Source of the DNA: CAZQIC01 sp964593555
Lineage (GTDB): Bacteria > Bacteroidota > Bacteroidia > JAFLBG01
DNA length: 9,152 nt
Assembly: GCA_964593555.1 (NCBI GenBank)
Contig: CAZQIC010000161.1
Location: 1 to 9,152 of the forward strand
Direction of reading: 5' to 3'
Below the pieces are notes generated by a model. The model was not told the origin of the DNA, made no database searches, and was given only the letters and a program-made list of their open reading frames with translations. Of the stretch, positions 1 through 7,244 are shown in pieces; within the stretch, counting starts at the first letter, position 1, and every line of letters begins with the position of its first letter. The translations under genes were made by a program, and so were the position numbers.

Positions 1-48
1 AATTAGTTATATCGTTATTTATTAACAATTTGATTTTTAGAACTCCCC

Positions 49-558
49 TATACTATTTTACCAGAGACTTTAAACTGCAAAGAATTCGTAAATGCAGATG
101 AAATAGCAAGAGGTCTATCGCCATTCCAACCTGAAACCGTTTCTTTTGAAACAGGTCGAATCATGCTAAATAGGATAGATGAATTGTTAAGAGAACATAA
201 AAGCTTTGGCTTCGAAACAACTTTATCCACCAGAAGCTACAAAAATAAAATTCTTAAAGCCAAAAAAGACGGTTACACAACTACACTTTTATTCTTTTGG
301 TTAAGAAATATTGATTTGGCTATCGAACGAGTAAGAATAAGGGTTTTAGAAGGTGGTCATAATATAGAACCCAACACCATACGAAGGCGATACTTTAGGG
401 GAATCCAGAATTAATTTGAGATGTATTTACCCATTATCGACAGTGTAATGATTTTTGACAATTCTGAAGAAAGACCAGAACTCATAGCTGAAAAGCAAGT
501 CAACTCCAACCTTGAAATTTTGAATAGTACTAAGTTTGAACAATTAAAAAAATATTAA
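49..558 (+). pseudogene. Zeta toxin family (UDP-N-acetylglucosamine kinase-like) pseudogene, 5'-truncated and with an internal stop
   Basis: Frame 1 reads as the body of a zeta-type P-loop kinase. It shows the NADEIARGL motif at 91-117, whose Asp (97-99) matches the family's catalytic-base position. It continues with SPFQPE, then FETTLSTRSYKNKI (about 205-246), an LLFFWL strand, and the RVLEGGHN lid region with GGH at 352-360, ending in IRRRYFRGIQN. Two lesions are visible. First, homology begins abruptly near 49 (YTILPE), just after an in-frame TGA at 31-33, so the N-terminal GxxGxGKT ATP-binding loop that family members carry is absent. Second, TAA at 412-414 falls where relatives have Leu in an N-L-F context (a TTA to TAA change would do it). 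The same frame then continues as FEMYLPIIDSVMIFDNSEE to a final TAA at 556-558. Without the P-loop the product should be inactive. An ATG at 163 would give only an 83-residue fragment. Family assignment is from recognised motifs, not a search. Confidence 0.85.
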
Positions 559-559
559 T

Positions 560-706
560 ATGGAGACAATCCAAAGAAGTGAGCAGCATAGAAAAATTCT
601 TGAGGGTATGTACATCGTTTACCAAAAACTCATTGAGTTCAAAAAAAAATCAAATAGCGAACTTGTAGTTTTAAAGAACAACCAAATTGTGCACATCAAG
701 CCTTAA
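560..706 (+). CDS. Small 48-aa ORF, candidate partner (antitoxin-like) of the zeta remnant
   Basis: An intact ATG-to-TAA frame of 48 codons begins one base after the final stop of the zeta remnant, which suggests the two were once translationally coupled. The product is METIQRSEQHRKILEG, then a helical-looking MYIVYQKLIEF segment, a KKKSNSE linker, and a C-terminal strand-like piece VVLKNNQIVHIKP. It is net basic and has no signal peptide, membrane segment or cysteine. Small proteins of this general build (short helix, then V-V-x-K-N-x-x-I) occur next to zeta-type kinases in Bacteroidota as far as I recall, so a toxin-partner role is plausible. I cannot assign a family and do not claim antitoxin activity. 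The frame shows no lesion although its neighbour is broken. It could also be a leftover that has not yet decayed, or non-coding. Confidence 0.5.
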   Translation: METIQRSEQHRKILEGMYIVYQKLIEFKKKSNSELVVLKNNQIVHIKP

Positions 707-709
707 AAA

Positions 710-734
710 TTCACTTCGAATTGAAACAATTTTT
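710..734 (+). terminator. Possible weak intrinsic terminator after the zeta locus
   Basis: TTCACTTCGAATTGAA at 710-725 is a palindrome broken by one mismatched pair (C714/T721), and a T run lies shortly after it at 730-734. It starts three bases after the stop of the 48-codon ORF. The stem is A+T-rich and short, so termination strength would be low. The T run is itself part of a separate palindrome, ATTTTTAAAAAT, at 729-740. Together they could end transcription of the zeta locus before the next gene. Confidence 0.25.
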
Positions 735-895
735 AAAAATATTTACCTGTTAATTTTTGTGCTACTCCCCATCCCATTCGTATTCTGCTTAAATACATAC
801 AAACCTCCCCTTGCTTAAATAGAAATGTTTTTTATGGTGATGGTCTCATTTTTAAAAAAAATCATGTAGGTTTATATAACCATTAAAATCACATT

Positions 896-2227
896 TTGCA
901 AGTTCTATTACCAGCGGCCTATGCTGCGTTTTTTATTTTCATTATTTACAAACTCAGGTTTTTTGAATGTGACGGACTTTCAAGAGGACTTATCGTTTTT
1001 ATTTTTTTGCTAAAAGTAGTTTTTGGCACCCTTTTATGGGCCATTTACACATACTATTATACTGATCATTCTACAGCCGATATATACAAATACTTTGATG
1101 ACAGCAGTGTTATTTATGATGCGTTAAGATCACACCCGATAGATTACTTTAAAATACTTTTTGGCATAGGAAATGATAATAGTTATTTCGACCAGCAGTA
1201 TTACCATCATATGAATTACTGGTCAAGATCGGAGAACACCTCACTTTATAACGAAAGTCATACTATTATTCGTTTCAACTCCTTTGTCAGGTTATTTTCA
1301 CTAGGCAATTATCATGTACATACTGTGTTTATTTGTTTTCTTTCTCTCATTGGATTAACGGCTATTTACAAAACATTTGTTACACAATTTGAAAATAAAA
1401 AAACCGAATTGATCCTGATCGTTTTCTTTTTGCCATCCATGCTTTTATGGAGTTCAGGTGTACTCAAGGAAGGGTTGATCATTTTTACACTCGGCATTGT
1501 TATCTATTGTGTTAAATTAATTCTCGACAGAAAGATCAATATAATTCTCCTGCTCTCCTTCCTTTGTCTTTCCTTGTATCTGTTAGTATTAACAAAATTT
1601 TATGCCATTGCAGCGATTATCCCCTGTGTTGCCGCATGGCTATGGTGTGGATTTACCAATAACAAACATGTCGCTTTAAAATTCCTTGGTGTTTCTATAG
1701 TTTACGTTGCTTATTTACTAAGCCTGCATAACATCAACGATTTTTATAGTGTTCCCCAGCTATTGGCACTCAAACAGCACGAATTTATTTCACTCGCACA
1801 GGACCAGGCAGCAAAAAGTTTTATTGAAACACCAATCCTTGAACCAACGCTAAAGAGTGTAATACTAAATTCACCAACAGCGCTTGTAAATATTATTATG
1901 AGACCACATTTATTTGAAACAAAATCTCCCCTGATTTTCATTTCCGCTCTTGAAAATATTGTCATCGTCGCATTTTTTATCATCGCAATATTCTCTAACG
2001 GATTTAAAAGAATAAGTGTATCACCACTCTTTTTCCTCGCCTTATTTTTTTCATTGATCATGTTTATTGTAATTGGTTTAACCACACCTATACTTGGCGC
2101 CTTGGTAAGATATCGCTCCACTGCCCTTCCCTTTTTCCTTATTGTCATATTGTGGATCTATAATAAAGAAAATCTATTGACCAGGTTTCCTCAGCTAAAA
2201 AAGATTCCTTCTCTTAAAATAGGCTAA
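896..2227 (+). CDS. Polytopic membrane protein of unknown function (first of a tandem pair), TTG start
   Basis: This is a 443-residue integral membrane protein with roughly 10-11 hydrophobic segments (for example about 2-18, 30-54, 140-158, 172-208, 213-252, 258-276, 349-366, 376-398 and 405-421). The start is TTG at 896. The frame is open only from just after a TAA at 884-886 and offers no ATG, while residues 1-17 align directly with the ATG-started N-terminus of the next gene. Motifs shared with that neighbour are DIYKYFDD near 62-69, LPSMLLWSSGVLKEG at 179-193, and GLTTPILGALVRYRS near 394-408 followed by a membrane segment. The WSS-x-x-LKE segment and the late RYR-before-a-helix motif recall EpsG/Wzy-like polysaccharide polymerases and some GT-C-type proteins. 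This is only a resemblance; no function is assigned. A loop of about 70 residues (278-348), with a P-x-x-L-x-N-x-x-x-RP element, probably faces outward. No clear promoter was found in the 189 bp upstream. Confidence 0.85.
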   Translation: MQVLLPAAYAAFFIFIIYKLRFFECDGLSRGLIVFIFLLKVVFGTLLWAIYTYYYTDHSTADIYKYFDDSSVIYDALRSHPIDYFKILFGIGNDNSYFDQQYYHHMNYWSRSENTSLYNESHTIIRFNSFVRLFSLGNYHVHTVFICFLSLIGLTAIYKTFVTQFENKKTELILIVFFLPSMLLWSSGVLKEGLIIFTLGIVIYCVKLILDRKINIILLLSFLCLSLYLLVLTKFYAIAAIIPCVAAWLWCGFTNNKHVALKFLGVSIVYVAYLLSLHNINDFYSVPQLLALKQHEFISLAQDQAAKSFIETPILEPTLKSVILNSPTALVNIIMRPHLFETKSPLIFISALENIVIVAFFIIAIFSNGFKRISVSPLFFLALFFSLIMFIVIGLTTPILGALVRYRSTALPFFLIVILWIYNKENLLTRFPQLKKIPSLKIG

Positions 2228-2231
2228 CAGA

Positions 2232-3728
2232 ATGGAAATAATTCTCTGCATAGCTTATCTTGTTTTATTTTACTTCCTTTTCAGCCGCAGTAATTTCATA
2301 AATGAATCCCGGATAAAGACAAGCACATTGTATTTATTTTTCATTGTAAAAATTATTGCAGGAATTCTGCTTATGCTATACTTCAAACACCATTATGGGG
2401 GTGGCGATATGTTCGCATACTTCGAGGATGCAAAAATTATTCATGGTGCTGCAAAAGAAAACATTATCAATTACTTGAAATTACTTACCGGCATTGATGG
2501 TGACAATCCTGAATTAAAACCCTATTACGCTAAAATGATAAACAAGGATGTTTCATTTGATAGAAACATCCAATTCGTCAATACATCTATTATCAGGTGG
2601 AACGCGCTGATCATGTTATTTTCATTTCAACATTTTTATGTGCACATCATTTTTATGTGCGGACTTTCCTTCATTGGTCTGCTCGGCTTTTACAGGGTGT
2701 TTAGTACAAATGTTACCGGCATTAAAAAAAGTCTTTTACAGATATGTGTTTTCCTCACACCTTCTCTTCTTATGTGGAGCTCAGCTATTTTAAAAGAAAC
2801 GATTCTGATTTTTGGAATGGGAATACTGACATACAGTATTCAAAGATTAAGTACATCATTTTCAGTTAAAAATTTTATCATTGCCATTTTATCATTTGCT
2901 GTTATTCTTTTTACAAAAAAATTCATTGCCCTTATTGTAATCGTTCCCCTTATAATTTTCTATTGTATAAACAGGTTCAATTTTAAAAAACCGGTACTTG
3001 TATTTTGCGCAGCATATTTGACAACTATTTGTTTGGGATGGGTGCTCACAAGTATTGTTGCTAAGGAAATGCCTTCAGAAATGATTATTGAGCAACAGCA
3101 AAAATCAGTACGACAGGCCGAAGGAGGTATGTATTTGTATGGCAATGGACACGTTTTTATAATCCCCAATGGTAGAGAAGGTATGGTCACCCCGATTGTT
3201 CCGGAAAGTTTGTATAGAATTAATCCAGGAAGTACATATAAACTACTTACCATTGGTAATTTCAGGCATGAATCATTGGTAGAAAACTCCCCTTTGGATA
3301 CAAACACATATAATTATTATGCCCATATTTCAAACGCCAACCACGTGCTGACTTTACCGATGGTAAATGAAAGCTTAATGAGTATTGTTAAGGCGATCCC
3401 ATATTCTTTGTTCAATGCGATATTTTATCCAGCATTTACGCAGGCGGATAACATACCTACAACGCTGGTTGCTGTTGAGAATCTTTTCATTCTTATTTTT
3501 ATCATTCTTTGTTGCTGCTTTGCAACAATAACAAAAGAAAATATTACTCTTGTTGTACTTTGCGGAACAATATCCATATCGCTGCTTATTTTATTCGGTC
3601 TGACTACGCCTGTTACCGGAACATTAGTAAGGTATAAATCGATTGTATTCCCATTTTTACTTTCAGCAGCGGTTCTTTTGATCGATGAAAATAAACTAAA
3701 CAAAAAATTACCTTTTCTAAAACAATAA
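2232..3728 (+). CDS. Polytopic membrane protein of unknown function (second of a tandem pair), with an enlarged loop
   Basis: This 498-residue multi-pass membrane protein is homologous to the gene just upstream, from which it is separated by 4 bp, so the two are almost certainly co-transcribed. Shared landmarks are GGDMFAYFED at 57-66, the TPSLLMWSSAILKET segment at 176-190, TKKFIALI at 228-235 and GLTTPVTGTLVRYKS at 456-470. The 55-residue length excess sits almost entirely in one hydrophilic loop (about 276-400), rich in Gly, Asn and Tyr (GGMYLYGNGHVFI, NGREG, NTYNYY). From the flanking membrane segments I place this loop on the outer side. Upstream, ATG follows CAGA with no Shine-Dalgarno, as usual in this phylum. 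The family is unrecognised. A role in polymerising or transferring an envelope glycan is possible from the EpsG/Wzy-like feel of the motifs, but no glycosyltransferase or flippase gene lies nearby to support it. Confidence 0.87.
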   Translation: MEIILCIAYLVLFYFLFSRSNFINESRIKTSTLYLFFIVKIIAGILLMLYFKHHYGGGDMFAYFEDAKIIHGAAKENIINYLKLLTGIDGDNPELKPYYAKMINKDVSFDRNIQFVNTSIIRWNALIMLFSFQHFYVHIIFMCGLSFIGLLGFYRVFSTNVTGIKKSLLQICVFLTPSLLMWSSAILKETILIFGMGILTYSIQRLSTSFSVKNFIIAILSFAVILFTKKFIALIVIVPLIIFYCINRFNFKKPVLVFCAAYLTTICLGWVLTSIVAKEMPSEMIIEQQQKSVRQAEGGMYLYGNGHVFIIPNGREGMVTPIVPESLYRINPGSTYKLLTIGNFRHESLVENSPLDTNTYNYYAHISNANHVLTLPMVNESLMSIVKAIPYSLFNAIFYPAFTQADNIPTTLVAVENLFILIFIILCCCFATITKENITLVVLCGTISISLLILFGLTTPVTGTLVRYKSIVFPFLLSAAVLLIDENKLNKKLPFLKQ

Positions 3729-3762
3729 TTATTTTACTTTTACTTATATAACGAAAACACTT

Positions 3763-5412
3763 ATGGGTTTATCCAACGTATTCCGAAAAAAAACTTTTAC
3801 ATCGGGCCAATCGGATCCTTCGCATGAAGGAGGCGGTATGCATAAGGTGCTTGGCGTTCGTGACCTTACTTTTTTTGGAATTGCCGCCATCATTGGTGCA
3901 GGCAGTTTCAGTAGCATGGGTGAAGCCTGTTTCAAAGGAGGTCCGGGTGTAATTTTTCTTTTTATTATTTGCGCGGTTGCCTGCGGGTTTACTGCCTTGT
4001 GTTACGCAGAGTTTGCATCCAGGGCGCCTGTTTCGGGCAGCGCATACACTTATGCATATGTATCCTTCGGAGAATTGTTTGCATGGATAATAGGATGGGC
4101 ATTGTTGATGGAATATTCTATAGGTAATATTTATGTTGCATTTTCATGGAGCGGTTATTTTACTAACCTGATGGATGGTATAGGTTTACATTTACCCGAA
4201 TGGCTCACTACTAATTATAAATCGGCCTCGCAGGCATATGCAGGTAACGTGCAGGGAGAAGGCTTTACCGCCTGGAATACTGCTCCGATGGTGGCAGGTC
4301 TCAGAATTATTTTTGATCTTCCTGCTGTTGTCATTAATATAATTGTTACAGCATTGGTTTATGTTGGTGTAAAAGAGTCGAGGAACATTAGCAATGTGAT
4401 GGTGATTATTAAACTTCTCATCATTGTATTGGTAATCATTACCGGTTTTTTCTATATAGACATTGACAACTGGACACCATTTCTACCAAATGGTTTTAAT
4501 GGCGTAATGGGCGGTGCTGCTGCTGTATTCTTTGCCTATATTGGTTTTGATGCCGTATCAACTCTTGCGGAAGAAAGCAAGGATCCACAGCGAGACCTAC
4601 CAAGAGGAATGATCTATTCTCTTATCATTTGTACCGTTGTTTATATTGCGCTTTCACTTGTACTTACCGGTATGGTTCCTTTTGATATGTTGGGAGTAAG
4701 CGATCCTTTAGCCGAAGTTTTTAAAATAAAAGCTGTTAAGTGGATGTTGTTTGTAGTTTCCATTGGAGCCGTGGTTGCCATGACTAGTGTAATTCTTGTT
4801 TTTCAAATGGGCCAGCCGCGTATATGGATGAGCATGAGCCGTGATGGTTTATTGCCAAAACGTTTTGCTTCCATACATCCAAAATATAAAACACCCGGGT
4901 TCGCCACTATCATAACAGGACTAGTAGTCGGAATACCATTATTATTTACTGATGAAAAATTTGTACTCGACTTCACCAGCATAGGTACGCTTTTCGCGTT
5001 TGTTCTTGTTTGCGGAGGTGTTTTATTATTGCCACCGAATACAGAAGCAAAAACTGCCGGCAGATTTCGTTTGCCTTATATAAATGGAAAATGGATAGCT
5101 CCGGCGATGCTAGCTTTAACATTTATATTGCTATATATTTTCAATTTAGAATTTCTAAAGAGCGCCTTTAGCTTTAGTGCAGAAAGTATTCCTATGTTAT
5201 GTTTCTTTATTGTATGTATACTGATGGCGATCTTTTCATTCATTAAAAACTTTTCACTCATTCCGGTACTTGGTGTAGTTTCATGCTGCTACCTTTTAAC
5301 AGGTATGGCCGCTTCTAACTGGATATGGTTTTCCATATGGCTAGTGATAGGATTAGTAGTTTATTTTGCGTACAGCTACAGAAACAGTAAACTGAATAAC
5401 AAAAATATATGA
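3763..5412 (+). CDS. APC superfamily amino acid permease (cationic amino acid transporter, CAT-like)
   Basis: This 549-residue inner-membrane transporter of the amino acid-polyamine-organocation superfamily has about 12-14 membrane helices. The N-terminal cytoplasmic stretch ends in KVLGVRDLTFFGI (28-40), typical of bacterial CAT homologues. The unwound TM1 motif is IIGAGSFSS (43-51), followed by GGPG (59-62). YAEFASRAPVSGSAYTYAY (81-99) is the conserved TM2-TM3 region. FFAYIGFDAVSTLAEESKDP at 256-275 is the CAT TM6 signature, and PRIWMSMSRDGLLPKRF at 352-368 is the conserved TM8-TM9 loop. The ATG at 3763 gives an N-terminus of family-typical length. The gene begins 34 bp after the membrane-protein pair and overlaps the downstream dehydrogenase by 4 bp. 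It probably imports one or more amino acids by proton symport or exchange; the substrate cannot be read from sequence. An oddity is Ser48 where many family members have Ile in GAGIF. Confidence 0.93.
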   Translation: MGLSNVFRKKTFTSGQSDPSHEGGGMHKVLGVRDLTFFGIAAIIGAGSFSSMGEACFKGGPGVIFLFIICAVACGFTALCYAEFASRAPVSGSAYTYAYVSFGELFAWIIGWALLMEYSIGNIYVAFSWSGYFTNLMDGIGLHLPEWLTTNYKSASQAYAGNVQGEGFTAWNTAPMVAGLRIIFDLPAVVINIIVTALVYVGVKESRNISNVMVIIKLLIIVLVIITGFFYIDIDNWTPFLPNGFNGVMGGAAAVFFAYIGFDAVSTLAEESKDPQRDLPRGMIYSLIICTVVYIALSLVLTGMVPFDMLGVSDPLAEVFKIKAVKWMLFVVSIGAVVAMTSVILVFQMGQPRIWMSMSRDGLLPKRFASIHPKYKTPGFATIITGLVVGIPLLFTDEKFVLDFTSIGTLFAFVLVCGGVLLLPPNTEAKTAGRFRLPYINGKWIAPAMLALTFILLYIFNLEFLKSAFSFSAESIPMLCFFIVCILMAIFSFIKNFSLIPVLGVVSCCYLLTGMAASNWIWFSIWLVIGLVVYFAYSYRNSKLNNKNI

Positions 5413-6164
5413 TCGCATTAATAACTGGAGCAAGTGCAGGATTTGGAAAAGCAACAGCTGAATTATTCGCTAAGAATGGTTACGACCTTATTATTACAGG
5501 AAGAAGAACTGAAAGATTAAATGAACTTTCAAAAACACTTACCGAAAAACACAAAGTAAAAATCCTTTCTCTTTCTTTCGATATCCGAAAACTTTCCGAA
5601 GTAGAAAAAGCAATTGATTCACTCGATAGTAGCTGGAAAAAAATTGACATCCTCATAAACAATGCCGGACTTGCGTCGGGATTAAGCAGCATACAGGAAG
5701 GCAATATTGATGACTGGGAGAAAATGATAGATACCAATGTAAAGGGATTATTATACATGACAAGGAAAATCTCCCCTTTAATGATACAAAATGGTAAAGG
5801 TCATATCATCAACATAGGATCTATTGCCGGAAAAGAAGTTTACGCAAATGGAAATGTATACTGTGCCACCAAACACGCTGTGGATGCGCTTAACAAAGCT
5901 ATGCGTATTGATTTGCTACCACACGGGATAAAAGTTACCGCTATTAATCCAGGGATGGCTGATACAGAATTTTCACTCGTGCGCTTTCATGGTGATAATG
6001 AAAAAGCAAAAAAAGTTTACATTGGATTTCAGCCGCTAAAGGCAGAAGACATTGCAGAAACCATTTATTGGGTGGCAACAAGGCCAGCACATGTTAATAT
6101 TAACGATATGGTAATTATGCCTGCCTCGCAAGCAAATTCTACAACTAATATTCGCAAAGCTTAA
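5409..6164 (+). CDS. ydfG: YdfG-like NADP-dependent 3-hydroxy acid dehydrogenase, classical SDR
   Basis: This 251-residue classical short-chain dehydrogenase/reductase has all the expected motifs: TGASAGFG cofactor loop (6-13), GRR after strand 2 (31-33; the arginines favour NADP), NNAG (84-87), Asn110, and catalytic Ser138, Tyr151 and Lys155 (YCATK). The pattern DWEKMIDTNVKGLLYMTR, the C-terminal RPAHVNINDMVIMP and TEFSLVRFHGD closely follow Escherichia coli YdfG. That enzyme oxidises 3-hydroxy acids such as L-serine and L-allo-threonine and reduces malonic semialdehyde. Length is within a few residues of the family norm. The ATG overlaps the permease stop as ATGA, indicating translational coupling, so the enzyme may act on something the permease imports. 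Its stop abuts the stop of the convergent minus-strand gene. A broader carbonyl-reductase activity is the main alternative. Confidence 0.93.
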   Translation: MIALITGASAGFGKATAELFAKNGYDLIITGRRTERLNELSKTLTEKHKVKILSLSFDIRKLSEVEKAIDSLDSSWKKIDILINNAGLASGLSSIQEGNIDDWEKMIDTNVKGLLYMTRKISPLMIQNGKGHIINIGSIAGKEVYANGNVYCATKHAVDALNKAMRIDLLPHGIKVTAINPGMADTEFSLVRFHGDNEKAKKVYIGFQPLKAEDIAETIYWVATRPAHVNINDMVIMPASQANSTTNIRKA

Positions 6165-7178
6165 TTAAAATATCCGATTCAGTTGTTCCTGCGCCTCAAA
6201 AGTTTCTTTTCTGAGGTCATCAACTATCTCTTCGCATTTTTTTATCGAGTCTATCATCTCTACCGATTGCCCTGCGCACCAAAGTGTGTGATAGCTGGCG
6301 GGCGACACCGAACGCTCAAGGGTTTTTAATCCGCGGTATTGGACCAGCATTTTAAACCACTTTTTAGTTTTTGGATTCTTTGATAAAAATTTTTCTATCC
6401 CGTTCTGCTCATACCCCATCCTTTTTGCCTCAGGAGTATTTATAATTGTGCAAGGAGTTCCCGATAAGCGGGTGGTAAGAACAATATCATTCATATGCGC
6501 TCTAACCACTGCATTCTTATATGCATCGTTCACACCTGCTTCATTACTTGCAATAAATTTCGTACCAATTGACGCACCAGATGCCCCTGCTGCAAGCACT
6601 GATAACAATGCAGCTCCGGTAGCAATTCCGCCTGCTGCAATTACAGGTTTACCCGGAAAATTCTTTTTTAATGATGCCACTAAAATATGTAATGGATAAG
6701 GACCAGCATGCCCTCCTGCGCCCTGCCCCACTGCTACAAAGCCATCACAGCCCTGATCGAAAACTTTTTTCGCATGTTCAATATTGGTTACATCACAGAA
6801 TACTTTTGCACCATAACCGTGCGTCTGCTGAATAACTTCCGAAGGATTCCCCAATGAAGTAATATAAAAAGGCACTTTCTTTTCAACGCAAATTTTTAGA
6901 TGCTTCTGATACAAATAATTTGTCTTTTGTACAATAAGGTTTACGCCATATGTACCGCTTTTATATCCTTCTCTGTATTTATTTAAATTGTCCAACACAC
7001 CTTCCAACTCCCCATCTTTTCGAAAATTAAGTGTCGGGAAAGCGCCCGCAATCCCGGAACGAATAGCAGACTTCATCATCTCCTCGTTAGAGACAAGGAA
7101 CATGGGTGCCATGATCACAGGAAAATCTATCCCCAGTAACTGAGTAAGATCGTTATTAATTTTCGCCTTTTCCGGCAT
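6165..7178 (-). CDS. Nitronate monooxygenase / 2-nitropropane dioxygenase family FMN oxidoreductase
   Basis: This 337-residue TIM-barrel flavoprotein of the nitronate monooxygenase family probably uses FMN in the cytoplasm. Visible family motifs are FPVIMAPM (19-26) at the first strand, GQGAGGHAGP (151-160) with the conserved GGH whose His157 is the likely active-site residue, PVIAAGGIATG (178-188) and GASIGTKFI (201-209) forming the phosphate-binding end of the barrel. The C-terminus has the YHTLWCAGQS segment (296-304 region) common in bacterial members. The family is mixed: nitronate oxidation, NADH:quinone reductase and FabK-type enoyl-ACP reductase share the fold, so the exact reaction is not settled. 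The divergent acyl-CoA synthetase makes a lipid-linked role conceivable but unproven. The start ATG is at 7178; no SD is evident on this strand. The stop is immediately adjacent to that of the convergent dehydrogenase. Confidence 0.9.
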   Translation of the reverse strand: MPEKAKINNDLTQLLGIDFPVIMAPMFLVSNEEMMKSAIRSGIAGAFPTLNFRKDGELEGVLDNLNKYREGYKSGTYGVNLIVQKTNYLYQKHLKICVEKKVPFYITSLGNPSEVIQQTHGYGAKVFCDVTNIEHAKKVFDQGCDGFVAVGQGAGGHAGPYPLHILVASLKKNFPGKPVIAAGGIATGAALLSVLAAGASGASIGTKFIASNEAGVNDAYKNAVVRAHMNDIVLTTRLSGTPCTIINTPEAKRMGYEQNGIEKFLSKNPKTKKWFKMLVQYRGLKTLERSVSPASYHTLWCAGQSVEMIDSIKKCEEIVDDLRKETFEAQEQLNRIF

Positions 7179-7179
7179 A

Positions 7180-7198
7180 TATATTTGTGTTATATTTG
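7180..7198 (+). promoter_or_regulatory. Tandem Bacteroidota -7 type boxes (TATATTTG x2) ahead of the acyl-CoA synthetase
   Basis: TATATTTG occurs at 7180-7187 and again at 7191-7198, each a perfect match to the Bacteroidota TAnnTTTG promoter element. The two lie in an 11-bp tandem repeat (9 of 11 positions alike). Transcription from the second would give a leader of about 40 nt before the ATG at 7245. A good -33 TTTG partner is not obvious for either, which lowers confidence. Confidence 0.4.
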
Positions 7199-7200
7199 GT

Positions 7201-7213
7201 TGTTAAGGTAACA
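7201..7213. repeat. Inverted repeat TGTTA-AGG-TAACA, candidate operator
   Basis: Perfect 5-bp arms separated by 3 bp lie just downstream of the second TATATTTG box, where a repressor would overlap the expected transcription start. The site sits between the divergent flavoprotein and acyl-CoA synthetase genes, so it could serve both. No regulator gene is in the window, and arms this short can arise by chance. Confidence 0.25.
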
Positions 7214-7244
7214 CATAATTTTTTATTGCAAAACAAAGGATCTC

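Noticed and set aside
163..414. An 83-residue ORF that could be called as a small gene.
   Set aside because: It is the middle of the zeta toxin remnant. Homology continues upstream of its ATG and downstream of its stop in the same frame.
707..895. Search for a TAnnTTTG promoter before the first membrane protein.
   Set aside because: The closest match, TAATTTTTG at 751-759, has the wrong spacing and no suitable -33 partner, so no promoter is claimed.
1744..2148. Reverse-strand open frame of 134 codons inside the first membrane protein.
   Set aside because: Its product has no recognisable motif, and the plus frame has clear membrane-protein structure and a homologous neighbour.
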